Shown piece by piece: positions 1 to 8,623 of a DNA stretch of 64,000 bases. Made by a program: the position numbers and the translations under genes. Every line of letters begins with the position of its first letter. Within the stretch, counting starts at the first letter, position 1. Source of the stretch: Spartobacteria bacterium (GTDB taxonomy: Bacteria; Verrucomicrobiota; Verrucomicrobiia; Chthoniobacterales; Chthoniobacteraceae); assembly GCA_021324825.1 (NCBI GenBank), contig JAJPII010000035.1, forward strand, positions 1 through 64,000, read 5' to 3'. The notes under the pieces are model-generated. The model saw only the letters and a list, made by a program, of their open reading frames with translations. It made no database searches and was not told where the DNA came from.

Positions 1-447
1 AAACTCTACCTCGGAGTTATGGCATTCCTCGGGATTATCCTTGAAGCGATGCCAATTGCGGCGTGTTTCCGTCTCCACATGATCCGCCCATTGATCCAAC
101 GTTGCCAGAGCAGCCCGAATATCCAGGTTTTCCGCGCCGGGCAAATCCTGGGCGCACAGAAGATTCGTTTCGGCAACATCGACGCCCGCGAGTTGCTCCG
201 GCGTCATTTCCATCAACCGCCCGAGCGTGAGTCCTTGATGCACCACGGAAACCCGTTGTGCTGATGGGGAAACTTGGTTCTTCCCGAGCGAAAAGCCAAT
301 CGCAAACGTGATTCCAAAGCCAAGAAGCGTTCCAGCAATGATTCCAAGGAAAAGCAATGGCAAGCGACGGAAGGGTTTTGCCGATTCCTTCGCACTTTCC
401 CGCCCGGCTCTTGCCCGTGCCCTACGTTGCTGTCGAGTCTCGCTCAC
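1..447 (-). CDS. Membrane-anchored protein, N-terminal part (cut by window edge)
   Basis: An open frame on the minus strand starts with GTG at 447 and runs off the left edge, giving 149 visible residues. The N-terminus is basic (MSETRQQRRARARAGRE), followed by one strongly hydrophobic stretch at about residues 31-55, as in a type II membrane-anchored protein. After it comes a hydrophilic region containing LTLGRLMEMTPEQLAGVDVAE. From memory this resembles N-termini of transglutaminase-like proteins of planctomycetes and verrucomicrobia, but the catalytic part lies outside the window, so no function is claimed. The start has no clear Shine-Dalgarno sequence; it was chosen because it gives the basic-then-membrane layout. 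The transcript would diverge from the IS remnant at 547. Confidence 0.6.
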   Translation of the reverse strand, partial: MSETRQQRRARARAGRESAKESAKPFRRLPLLFLGIIAGTLLGFGITFAIGFSLGKNQVSPSAQRVSVVHQGLTLGRLMEMTPEQLAGVDVAETNLLCAQDLPGAENLDIRAALATLDQWADHVETETRRNWHRFKDNPEECHNSEVEF

Positions 448-494
448 ACCAAGTGAAAAAGTAATCGAACGATGGAAAACCGAAAGACAATTCT

Positions 495-1011
495 GGTTCC
501 TCCACATTTTCAGTGGAATTGGATAATGGCATGATAAAAGAGAGGGATGAAAATTGAAGAGTTATTTCACCGTTTGTTGGGGTTGGGAGAGAGTTGGGAA
601 GTGGAGAGTTGCGAGTATTCGGAGGAGTCGAACGCATTTTTCATAATGGTGAAGGAGACGGAACGACTTTGGGCTTTTGAGCGGTGTCCGAAGTGCGGCA
701 AAGACCCGGTGGCATGCTACGATCACGTTGAGCCGTTGCGGTGGAGACATCTGAATGTGTTTAGCAAGGAGAGCGAAATCGTGTGCGAGCTACCCCGTGG
801 CGAGTGTGGGAAGTGCGGCCACATTTACCGGGTAAAGCCGCCGTGGGAGGGCAAGAGCAAGCATTTCACGGAGGAATTTGAGGCGTTTGCGTTGACGCTG
901 ATGCGGGAGATGCCGGTAAAGAAAGTTGGGAAGATTGTCGGGGTGAGTGACATGCGGTTGTGGCGGATGCTTCTGGCCCACGTAGACGCGGCGCTCAGAG
1001 AGATCTTTGGA
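495..1011 (+). mobile_element. Truncated ISL3-type insertion sequence
   Basis: The transposase fragment at 547 defines this element. GGTTCCTCCACATTTTCAG begins near 495, at the distance from the start codon where an ISL3 terminal inverted repeat would be expected, but this left end is inferred because the right end is absent. Homology to the transposase stops near 1000-1011, where the antisense tyrosine recombinase remnant begins, so the element is broken by recombination or deletion. Confidence 0.45.
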
Positions 1012-1095
1012 GATCACTCTCATTCGTTTGAGTCTGGCCGCCGGGTTTGCGCGCCGGGCGCCGTGTTCGATTCCGATTTCGAAAAGCTGCTTTAG
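547..1095 (+). pseudogene. ISL3-family transposase, N-terminal fragment
   Basis: The frame encodes 182 residues, while ISL3 transposases are usually about 400. The visible part has the ISL3 zinc-binding region: CPKCGK near residue 47 and a second pair CGKC near 87. A helix-turn-helix region follows (LMREMPVKKVGKIVGVSDMRLW, positions about 118-139). The DDE catalytic domain is missing. Past residue 155 the translation is only the reverse complement of the adjacent recombinase gene and should not be read as transposase. ATG at 547 is preceded by the purine-rich AGAGAGGG. The fragment is almost certainly non-functional as a transposase. Confidence 0.75.
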
Positions 1096-1542
1096 GAGGG
1101 CGATGGAATTGTTGTAGCGCGTCGGAGAAGCTTCTTTGGCGAATCGCCCTGCCCAATCCTGGCATTGTTCGATGGTGACATTGCGCACCTCAAGGGACGA
1201 TAGCTCAGGCCATTCGCGCCGAAGAGATGCCATGAGTTGGCCCCAATAGTGGCGGGTAGATTTTTTTATCGAAGGGTCGTTCTCCAACTGCCGCTTTCGG
1301 ATGCCAAACGCATCTTCCATGACCATCCGGTCATAGATTGTCTTTTCGCGGCGAAGCTCGGACTGGCTGGCTGTTTGGCTGCGCAGTTCGTCCAGCTTTG
1401 CGCGTGCCACCTCTAAGACGGTCGTTTTGAGGCTCCGCCATGTTTCCTTGCCGTCGATAGCGATTCTGGCGTAGTAGATAGAGGACTTATGGCGGTAAAG
1501 ACCTTGGTATCTGGTTGGTGTCCAGCTTCTGGTGTTCTTCAT
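1003..1542 (-). pseudogene. Tyrosine recombinase (phage-type integrase), truncated after the core-binding domain
   Basis: From ATG at 1542 (GGGAG lies eight bases upstream) the protein begins MKNTRSWTPTRYQGLYRHKS, typical of integrases with an N-terminal AP2-like or Arm domain. A SAM-like core-binding domain follows, including WPELSSLEVRNVTIEQCQDW and the helix around RYNNSIALLKQLFEIGIEHG. Recognisable sequence stops at about RMRVISKDL (near 1003), exactly where the ISL3 fragment begins on the other strand. The open frame continues to 790 but only as antisense of the transposase. The catalytic domain with the R-H-R-Y residues is lost, so the gene is a remnant. It lies about 110 bp from a tRNA gene and reads away from it. 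Confidence 0.7.
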
Positions 1543-1651
1543 GGAGAAGGCTCCCGGGATGGTTTTCCCGCTTGTCGCATAAGACCTTCGTATAAAAGTC
1601 AATGTTTCACGTTTCGCGGATTTCTTAAAGTGCTGGAAACCAGCATGTTAA

Positions 1652-1724
<73 letters not shown>

Positions 1725-1770
1725 CAAATTTTTTCCGTGCGTTCCATGCGACCTTGGCGAAGATGAACGC

Positions 1771-2847
1771 GTGCAGGATTTTACCGGCGGCGCGATCCAC
1801 GCCCTCCCCACCAGCCATAAATCTTCCGGCAGCGCTGATTTCGATCAGCGCATACGCCAGCTCGTTCAGGATTGGGGGTGCGCTCATTCGCCGGGTCTCA
1901 TCGAGGAGATGATCATCACGGCGCTGAAGTTGGGCCGCGACCAGGCTACCGTGGCCGACTTGAAGCTCTTCAGCCGGTCGCTGAAGGAGCTTCGTTACGC
2001 GGCGCGCGTTTTCTCGCCGTACTCGAAGTTCAGGAAGGTGGTGGTTTTCGGCTCGGCGCGGATCGGGCCGGAGGAGGCGGAGTCGCTCGCCGCCGAGGAG
2101 TTCGCGCGGGAGATGCGCGAGCGGGGGTTCATGATCATCACGGGCGGCGGGGATGGCATCATGGGAGCGGCCCAGCGCGGGGCGGGGAGGGAGAATAGTT
2201 TCGGCCTCAATATACGGCTGCCGTTCGAGCAGCGGGCGAATGAGACGATTTATGGCGATCCGAAGCTGGTGAACTTCAATTACTTCTTCACCCGCAAGTT
2301 GAATTTTGTGAAGGAGACGCACGCGGTGGCGCTTTTCCCGGGCGGGTTCGGCACGCTCGATGAGGGGTTCGAGGTTCTCACCCTCATGCAGACGGGCAAG
2401 GCGCGCTTGCTGCCGCTCGTGCTCGTGGACAAGCCGGGGGGGACGTATTGGAAGACGTGGCACAGTTTCCTGGCCGAATATCTGCTGAAGGTCGGCCTGA
2501 TCTGCGAGGGCGATTTCGATCTTTTCAAGATCACTGACAGCGTCCACGAGGCGGTGGAGGAAATCCTGCGCTTTTACAAAATCTACCACTCTTATCGCTG
2601 GGTCGGGAACCGGATGGTCGTGCGGTTGCAAAGGCGTCTGACGCCCGCCGCGGTGGCGGGTCTGAACGCCGGGTTTCAGGATGTTTTGCAGGATGGCGCG
2701 ATCGTCCAGGGCGGCGCGCTGCCGGAGGAAAAGAACGAGCCGGAGTTGCAGGAGATGGCGCGGCTCATCCTGACGCCGCTCCGCACGAATTTTGGAGGCA
2801 TCCGGCGCCTCATCAACGCCATTAACGCCTCCGAAGTTCAGGAGTGA
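1771..2847 (+). CDS. LOG-family (lysine-decarboxylase-like) nucleotide-binding protein
   Basis: A 358-residue cytosolic protein with the Rossmann-like LOG fold. The two diagnostic motifs are present: GGGDGIMGAA at residues 125-134 and PGGFGTLDE at 190-198, the latter being the PGGxGTxxE signature of LOG phosphoribohydrolases. The family includes cytokinin-activating enzymes that release ribose 5-phosphate from nucleotide monophosphates; the bacterial substrate here is unknown. The protein is longer than the classic 190-residue LOG because of an N-terminal helical region (about 25-85) and a C-terminal tail (about 270-358). GTG at 1771 is the most upstream start after the tRNA, and the mature start may be slightly downstream. 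The 3' end overlaps the convergent prenyltransferase gene by 10 bases. Confidence 0.8.
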   Translation: MQDFTGGAIHALPTSHKSSGSADFDQRIRQLVQDWGCAHSPGLIEEMIITALKLGRDQATVADLKLFSRSLKELRYAARVFSPYSKFRKVVVFGSARIGPEEAESLAAEEFAREMRERGFMIITGGGDGIMGAAQRGAGRENSFGLNIRLPFEQRANETIYGDPKLVNFNYFFTRKLNFVKETHAVALFPGGFGTLDEGFEVLTLMQTGKARLLPLVLVDKPGGTYWKTWHSFLAEYLLKVGLICEGDFDLFKITDSVHEAVEEILRFYKIYHSYRWVGNRMVVRLQRRLTPAAVAGLNAGFQDVLQDGAIVQGGALPEEKNEPELQEMARLILTPLRTNFGGIRRLINAINASEVQE

Positions 2848-3707
2848 GGGGCCGCCAGCACGGCGAGGCAGGGGAGAAAGAGCATTCCTTCCACGCACCA
2901 TTCATAAAAGCCTTCGGTCCGGGGTTTTCTCGCGGCCAGCCGGAGGAAGCCGAGGTAGGGAACGCCCGTCGCGCCCAGCGCGATCCAAACACGCGCCAGG
3001 CCGGGGAATGCGAACCGCGCCGCGAAGAAGGTGAGGGCCGCCAGAGCGGCCAGCAGCAAGCCGAGCAGCCGCAGAGTGGACGCCGCGCCCGCGATGACGG
3101 GGAGGCTGCGTGTTCCCATCCGGCGGTCTCCGTCCATGTCGCGGAGATCGCACAGGACCATGTTGAAGAAGAGGAACACCCACGTCCAGCCCGCGGCGAA
3201 GAGATAGTAGAGGAGGCGCGGCGGCAACCCCTGGCGCGGCAGCGGGAGGATGAAGTAGGCGGCGGTCACCAGGGTGGGGGCGAAGAATGTTTTCAGGAGC
3301 GGCACGTCCTTGAGCCGGAAGCCGAGGAAGGGCACGGAATAGCAAAGGCAAACGCCCCCGCCGGCGACGGTGAGAAGAAGGGAAGCCCAATCCCGGGAGA
3401 GGACGGGCAGGAGGATCAAGGCGCACACCGAGGCCGCGGCGACCAGCGCGCCAACGGGCCGCAGGCGCAGGCTCGCGCGATTGCGCCTGGGCGTGTTGAT
3501 GGCGTCGGAGGGATCGGCCTTCAACCGGTCCATATTATAGACAAACAACGCCCCGGCCAGCCAGAGAGGCAGGTACGGGCGACTCGAGAAATGGAGGAGC
3601 CGGCCCAGCGCCCAGCCGCAGGAGGCGATGCCGGCGGCGCCGTAGAAGCTCAATGTGTGGACTGCCGTGCCGCAACGCCGGAGAAAATCCGCGAGTCGAT
3701 TTGCCAT
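2838..3707 (-). CDS. UbiA-like membrane prenyltransferase
   Basis: An integral membrane protein of 289 residues with eight or nine hydrophobic segments. Two aspartate-rich motifs typical of UbiA enzymes lie between membrane segments: NMDRLKADPSD at about 58-68 (form NxDRxxxD) and DLRDMDGD at about 187-194. In this family these bind Mg2+ and the prenyl diphosphate, so the enzyme probably transfers a prenyl chain to an acceptor such as a quinone, haem or sugar lipid precursor. The acceptor cannot be read from the sequence. The start is uncertain: ATG at 3707 was preferred over GTG at 3719, and neither has a strong ribosome site. The gene is isolated and convergent with the LOG gene. Confidence 0.75.
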   Translation of the reverse strand: MANRLADFLRRCGTAVHTLSFYGAAGIASCGWALGRLLHFSSRPYLPLWLAGALFVYNMDRLKADPSDAINTPRRNRASLRLRPVGALVAAASVCALILLPVLSRDWASLLLTVAGGGVCLCYSVPFLGFRLKDVPLLKTFFAPTLVTAAYFILPLPRQGLPPRLLYYLFAAGWTWVFLFFNMVLCDLRDMDGDRRMGTRSLPVIAGAASTLRLLGLLLAALAALTFFAARFAFPGLARVWIALGATGVPYLGFLRLAARKPRTEGFYEWCVEGMLFLPCLAVLAAPHS

Positions 3708-3767
3708 TTGTTTTTGCACGTGCCGGATGCGCGCTTGTCAACGGCGCGCGGAATAGCGATCTTTCCC

Positions 3768-3797
3768 TTGACGTTACCTTTGGTGATTCTCTACATC
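3768..3797 (+). promoter_or_regulatory. Possible sigma70-type promoter of the mre operon
   Basis: TTGACG at 3768 and TACATC at 3792 are separated by 18 bases and lie about 85 bases upstream of mreB, in the divergent gap between the prenyltransferase gene and mreB. The -35 matches the consensus at five of six positions and the -10 is weaker. Start-site mapping was not available. Confidence 0.4.
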
Positions 3798-3880
3798 TAG
3801 GCGCTTTTCACGACCCATGCTCGATCACTTTTTGTCTCAACCCGCCGCGCGCAACGCCAAGCAAAGGGAAGGTTTTTTGA

Positions 3881-4918
3881 ATGTTTAACGGGCTATTCGG
3901 GCTGTTCTCCAACGACATCGGCATCGACCTCGGCACGGCCAACACCCTCGTGTATGTCCGCGACCACGGCATCGTCCTCCGCGAGCCATCCGTGGTGGCC
4001 GTCCAGGCGGGGACGAACAAGGTTCTCGCCGTGGGCGACGAAGCGAAGCGGATGCTCGGGCGCACGCCGGGCAACATTGTCGCGATCCGTCCGCTGAAGG
4101 ATGGCGTCATCGCCGATTTCGAGGTGACGGAGGCGATGCTCCGGCATTTCATCGCGAAGGTTCATAACCGCCGCAAGATGGTCCGCCCGCGGGTGGTCAT
4201 CGCGGTGCCTTCGGGCATCACGGAAGTCGAGAAGCGGGCGGTGAAGGATTCCGCTACCCGCGCCGGCGCGCGGGAGGTTTATCTGATCGAGGAGCCGATG
4301 GCGGCGGCTATCGGTGTGGGGCTTCCCGTCCAGGACGCGGCAGGCAACATGATCATCGACATCGGCGGCGGCACTACGGAAGTCGCGCTGATCTCGCTGT
4401 CGGGCATCGTCTTCAGCCGGAGCGTCCGCGTGGCGGGCGACGAACTGGACGAGGCGATCATCCAATACATGAAGAGGGCCTACAATCTCATGATCGGGGA
4501 GCGGACGGCCGAGGAGATCAAGATCAAGATCGGCTCGGCGTATCCCATCGAGAAGGAGACGACCATGGAGGTCAAGGGGCGCGATCTCGTCGCGGGGCTG
4601 CCGAAGACGCTATCCATCACTTCGCAGGAAGTTCGCGAGGCGCTGCTGGAACCGATCGCGACCATCGTCGAATCCGTGCGCGTGACGCTGGAGCGCTGCC
4701 CGCCGGAACTCTCCGCCGACCTGGTGGACAGGGGCCTGGTGCTGGCGGGCGGAGGCGCGTTGCTGCGCGGGCTCGACCGGCTCCTGACGGAGGAGACGGG
4801 GCTGCCGGTGCATGTGGCCGAAGACCCGTTGAGCGCGGTCGCGGAAGGCACCGGGCGCGCGTTGACGGAGATCAAGTTCCTGCGCCAGGTAGCCACGACG
4901 GATCGTCAATGGCGTTGA
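3881..4918 (+). CDS. mreB: Rod shape-determining protein MreB
   Basis: A 345-residue bacterial actin with the full set of nucleotide-binding motifs. The phosphate-1 loop DLGTANT is at residues 16-22, the phosphate-2 loop IDIGGGTTE is near the middle, and the adenosine motif [10 protein letters not shown] is near residue 287. A short amphipathic N-terminus ([10 protein letters not shown]) is suited to membrane attachment. MreB filaments guide the elongasome that inserts lateral wall peptidoglycan. GGGAAGG lies about ten bases before the ATG. It is the first gene of an operon continuing into mreC, mreD and the PBP2 gene, so it belongs to the true mreB class rather than to orphan paralogues. Confidence 0.97.
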   Translation: MFNGLFGLFSNDIGIDLGTANTLVYVRDHGIVLREPSVVAVQAGTNKVLAVGDEAKRMLGRTPGNIVAIRPLKDGVIADFEVTEAMLRHFIAKVHNRRKMVRPRVVIAVPSGITEVEKRAVKDSATRAGAREVYLIEEPMAAAIGVGLPVQDAAGNMIIDIGGGTTEVALISLSGIVFSRSVRVAGDELDEAIIQYMKRAYNLMIGERTAEEIKIKIGSAYPIEKETTMEVKGRDLVAGLPKTLSITSQEVREALLEPIATIVESVRVTLERCPPELSADLVDRGLVLAGGGALLRGLDRLLTEETGLPVHVAEDPLSAVAEGTGRALTEIKFLRQVATTDRQWR

Positions 4919-4937
4919 GAGATACTCCACGACGGTA

Positions 4938-5741
4938 ATGCGGCGGTATAATATCGCGGCGCTCGTGGTGTTCATATTCATGGTGGGCGCACTGTTCGCG
5001 CTCACCCCGCGCAACACGCAGAAAGTGCAGTCCGCGTTTTTGGGGATGATCTCGCCGTTTCTCAAGACCGGTTCCGGGTTGCAGCAGCGGGTCGTGGCTT
5101 TCCACGAAGGCCTCAAGACCCTCCAGCAACTCGAGCAGGACAACAAGACGCTCCTGGTCGAGAACGCCCAGCTTCGCACGGGCCTCAGTTATCTGCGCGA
5201 TCTGGAAGGGGAAAACAACCGCCTCCGGCACGCGCTGGAATACCGCGAGCGCGCCGCCTTCAACCTGGTGCCGGCGCGGATCATCGCCCGGGATTCCTCG
5301 ACTTGGTGGAACACGGTGCGCATCGACCGCGGCATCGACGACGGGGTCGAGATCGACATGCCCGTCCTGACCGAGGACGGCCTGGTCGGCAAGACGACGG
5401 CCGTGGCGGGGAGTTCCTCGACCGTCGTCCTCATCTCGGACGAGAATTGCAAGGTCGCAGCGACGGTCGAAGGCACGCAGGAGCAGGGGATCGTGAAGGG
5501 CGAGCGCACTTCCAGCGGGCTCCAGCCGCAGATCAGCCTCATCTTCCTTTCCAAGAACGCGAATCTCAAACCCGGCATGCGGGTTTTCAGCTCGGGCGCG
5601 GGGTCCGTCTTCCCGGCGGGCGTTTCCATCGGCGTCATCAAGGAATTCAGGAAGCGGGAGCTGGACGGCTACGCCACCATCGTCCCGAGCGTCGATCTCA
5701 CCACCCTGGAGGACGTCTTCGTCGTCTTCGGAAAGAAATGA
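4938..5741 (+). CDS. mreC: Rod shape-determining protein MreC
   Basis: A 267-residue protein with one N-terminal membrane helix (residues about 5-25), a periplasmic coiled coil (about 55-95, with LQQLEQDNKTLLVENAQLR) and the paired beta-barrel domain of MreC. In the family it bridges MreB in the cytoplasm with MreD and PBP2 in the membrane and activates PBP2. It follows mreB by 19 bases, and its stop codon overlaps the mreD start as ATGA, implying coupled translation. Confidence 0.95.
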   Translation: MRRYNIAALVVFIFMVGALFALTPRNTQKVQSAFLGMISPFLKTGSGLQQRVVAFHEGLKTLQQLEQDNKTLLVENAQLRTGLSYLRDLEGENNRLRHALEYRERAAFNLVPARIIARDSSTWWNTVRIDRGIDDGVEIDMPVLTEDGLVGKTTAVAGSSSTVVLISDENCKVAATVEGTQEQGIVKGERTSSGLQPQISLIFLSKNANLKPGMRVFSSGAGSVFPAGVSIGVIKEFRKRELDGYATIVPSVDLTTLEDVFVVFGKK

Positions 5742-6316
5742 TCTTCTTCCTCATCGTCGCCGTCTCGCTCTTCTTCGCGCTCGTCGCCCAGCAATTCATC
5801 GGGCCGCTGCCGTGGCTGCACGGCTCGCGCGTCCTGCTCATGCCCATCGTCCTTTTCTACGGGGCGCTGGCTTTTCCCTTCTGGGCCATGCTCATTCTCG
5901 CCTTCCTCGCCGGGTTTATGTGGGACGCGCTCACCGTCCAGATCGCCTTTGCGCGGGATATCGGCACGGGCCAGACGGTCGCCACGAATGTTGAAATTTC
6001 CCTGGGATGGTCAATACTTCTCTATGCCGCCCTTGGCTCGCTCATGATCGGTTTCCGCCCACTCTTTCAGCGCGGACGCTGGGAGGTTCATTGCCTGTTG
6101 AGCGGCGTGCTGACCTCGGCCAGCGTGCTGGCGGAATACCTGATGATAACCCTGCGGCGCGGCGATCTGATCTTTACGAAGGAAGTCTGGTGGCGCATCG
6201 GCGGTTCGGGCCTCGTGGCCGTCGTTCTCGCGCCGTTCTGTTTCTTCATCTTCAACTCCATCGCGGAGAGCGTCGGGTACGAGACGCGGCCGCGGAAAAA
6301 GAAGGAAGCTGAGTGA
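5738..6316 (+). CDS. mreD: Rod shape-determining protein MreD
   Basis: From ATG at 5738, overlapping the mreC stop, the protein has 192 residues. They are almost all hydrophobic, with five or six membrane segments beginning MIFFLIVAVSLFFALVAQQF. The size and position after mreC are diagnostic for this poorly conserved subunit. It ends in a basic tail (RPRKKKEAE). An open frame extends far upstream of this start but only as a shadow of mreC. The next gene starts one base after the stop codon. Confidence 0.9.
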   Translation: MIFFLIVAVSLFFALVAQQFIGPLPWLHGSRVLLMPIVLFYGALAFPFWAMLILAFLAGFMWDALTVQIAFARDIGTGQTVATNVEISLGWSILLYAALGSLMIGFRPLFQRGRWEVHCLLSGVLTSASVLAEYLMITLRRGDLIFTKEVWWRIGGSGLVAVVLAPFCFFIFNSIAESVGYETRPRKKKEAE

Positions 6317-6317
6317 T

Positions 6318-8579
6318 ATGGCGCGGCGAAGGGTCAGAGTCGAGTTGCGCATCCACATCCTGGCGCTTTTTTTCCTGTGCGCCATCGCGGGCATCGTAAC
6401 CCGGCTCTGGTGGGTGCAGGTGGCGCACGGCGCGCTCTGGAGCGCGAAGATCGGCTCGCGCTCGCAGGTCAGCGTCCGCATCCCGTCGGTGCGCGGGGAG
6501 ATTCGCGACCGCAACGGCGTGACCCTGGTCCAGAACCGCGCGAGCTATGAGGTCGATTTCTACCTGCCGGAGATGGTCCGCGGTTACAAGCAGCGCAACG
6601 GCGGCTCGGCGCCGAAGGTGACTTACACGGCGCCCGTTCACGGGATGCTGACTCCGCACAAGATCGACAACATCGTCCAGATCGTCAACACGGCGGTCAT
6701 CCCGCGTTTGCAGGAGCTTGATCTCGCCAAGGATTACAGCGCCCAGTCTCTCGCCAATCATTACAAAACCGACGAGCAGGTGCCGTTCACGTATCTGGAG
6801 GACATCGACTTTCCGACCATCGCGAAGTTCTCCGAGCACGACGTCGGCCTGCCGGGCGTCGACATCTCGCCCAAACCGGTGCGCCAGTACATCTACGGCG
6901 CGCTGGCGGCGCACCTGCTCGGCTATGTCGGCAATCCGCTCGAAATCGACAAGCTGCCGGACGCGCACCAGTTCACCTTCTACCAGCCCGACGTGGAGGG
7001 AAAATCGCAAGTCGAGCTTTACATGGATAAATACCTGCGCGGGGCGCCCGGCAGGCGCGTCCTGCAGCGGAGCGTCAAGAACGTCATAGAAGGGGAGGTC
7101 AGCAGCACGCCGCCGACGCCCGGCGCCAACGTCTACCTCACCATCGACGCCCGCATCCAGGCGATCGCGGAAGAAGCCCTCCGCGCCGCGGGCCGCGCGG
7201 CCGTCGTGGTGGTGAACCCGAATAACGGCGACATCCTCGCGATGGCCTCCGTCCCTTCCTACGACCCGAACTCCTTCATCCCGAGCATATCCGGCAAGGA
7301 TTGGTCCGCGCTGCTCGAGGACAAGGCCAACCCGCTCGTCAACCGCGCCATCAGCGCCTTCCCGCCCGGCTCGACCTTCAAGATCGCCACTTCGTTGGCG
7401 GGTCTTCGCAAGGGGTTGGCGAACAAGCAATTCACCTGCACCGGCGGCGTCATGTACGGGAACCACTATTTCAAATGCTGGATCGCCGAAAAGGGCGGCG
7501 CGCACGGCACCTTGAGTTTGGCGGACGCAATCAAGGTTTCGTGCAACGCCTTCTTCTACCAATACGGGAACGCCGCGGGCATCGCGGCCATCGACGACAC
7601 GGCCAAGCTCCTCGGCTTGGGGCAGAAATCCGGCATCGAACTGACGGATGAAGCCCCCGGCGAGATTCCCGGCCCGGCATGGATGGCCCTGCACCATCCG
7701 CAGGAAAAATGGAGCCAAGCGCAGACCGCCAACGTCTCTATCGGACAGGGTTACGACCTCGTGACTCCGCTGCAATCGGCCATGGTAATCGCGACGGTTG
7801 CCAACGGGGGCATCGCCTACTATCCTCGGCTGATCGACCGCGTTTTGACACCGGAGGGCAGACCCGCCCTCGACGAAGATGGAACCGTAGCCGTTCCCCC
7901 AGGCCCGAAGATCCGAGCGGATCTCCGGCGCGATTTCACCGCGCAGCAGATCGAGCTGGTCCGCCACGGCCTCTGGAAAGTCGTCAACGAACAGGGCGGC
8001 ACGGGCGGGGCGGGCCGGTTGAAAGGCGTGCAGGTGGCGGGCAAAACCGGCACCGCGCAAGCCACGCTCAACGGGAAGAAAGACACCATCGCGTGGTTCA
8101 CCTGCTTCGCTCCGTACGATCATCCCCGCTACGCGATGACCGTCATGGTCCAGGGCGGCGAGCACGGCGGCTCCGTCGCGGCGCCCATCGCCACGCGGAT
8201 ATTGGACGAATGCCTGGCGATGGACGCCGGAACGTACACGCCCACGCTGGCCGTCCTGGCGCCCGCGCACAAGAGCAACCCTTTCCAGATGATCTCCAAG
8301 ATCGACTATAAGAGCGCGGCCCCCACGCTGGACGCGCCCGACCCCGAATCGCCGGACAACGCCGAGCCCGCGCACGAAGCGGAGATGCAAAAGGTCCGGG
8401 CCCAGCCCGAGATAAAGGAAGCGCCCGACGCGCAGGGGAAAGTCCGCAAGAAACCGGGCCAGGCGTCGCAGCCCCAGCAACAGCAGGAGGATCGCAGAAA
8501 CGTTTTCCAGAGACTATTTGGAATAAAACCGAGGCCCGCCGCCGCATCGACTCCGGCGCCGCGCGTGCATACGCACTGA
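6318..8579 (+). CDS. mrdA: Penicillin-binding protein 2 (elongasome transpeptidase)
   Basis: A class B penicillin-binding protein of 753 residues with one N-terminal membrane helix (residues 11-34), a PBP dimerisation domain (about 52-245) and a transpeptidase domain (about 265-640). The active-site motifs are complete: SxxK as S352-T-F-K355, SCN at 408-410 and KTG at 576-578. It cross-links peptidoglycan during elongation with MreBCD. The C-terminal 90 or so residues after the catalytic domain are Pro/Gln/Glu-rich and end in a second basic stretch, an extension not found in E. coli PBP2. The usual partner rodA does not follow; the next gene is rng. Confidence 0.93.
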   Translation: MARRRVRVELRIHILALFFLCAIAGIVTRLWWVQVAHGALWSAKIGSRSQVSVRIPSVRGEIRDRNGVTLVQNRASYEVDFYLPEMVRGYKQRNGGSAPKVTYTAPVHGMLTPHKIDNIVQIVNTAVIPRLQELDLAKDYSAQSLANHYKTDEQVPFTYLEDIDFPTIAKFSEHDVGLPGVDISPKPVRQYIYGALAAHLLGYVGNPLEIDKLPDAHQFTFYQPDVEGKSQVELYMDKYLRGAPGRRVLQRSVKNVIEGEVSSTPPTPGANVYLTIDARIQAIAEEALRAAGRAAVVVVNPNNGDILAMASVPSYDPNSFIPSISGKDWSALLEDKANPLVNRAISAFPPGSTFKIATSLAGLRKGLANKQFTCTGGVMYGNHYFKCWIAEKGGAHGTLSLADAIKVSCNAFFYQYGNAAGIAAIDDTAKLLGLGQKSGIELTDEAPGEIPGPAWMALHHPQEKWSQAQTANVSIGQGYDLVTPLQSAMVIATVANGGIAYYPRLIDRVLTPEGRPALDEDGTVAVPPGPKIRADLRRDFTAQQIELVRHGLWKVVNEQGGTGGAGRLKGVQVAGKTGTAQATLNGKKDTIAWFTCFAPYDHPRYAMTVMVQGGEHGGSVAAPIATRILDECLAMDAGTYTPTLAVLAPAHKSNPFQMISKIDYKSAAPTLDAPDPESPDNAEPAHEAEMQKVRAQPEIKEAPDAQGKVRKKPGQASQPQQQQEDRRNVFQRLFGIKPRPAAASTPAPRVHTH

Positions 8580-8623
8580 ACAAGGCCTCCAAATGACAGC
8601 TTTTTTAATGAGGAACAATTTTC

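Noticed and set aside
790-1003. Extension of the integrase frame beyond the core-binding domain
   Set aside because: The translation here is the reverse complement of the ISL3 zinc-binding region and shows no recombinase catalytic motif.
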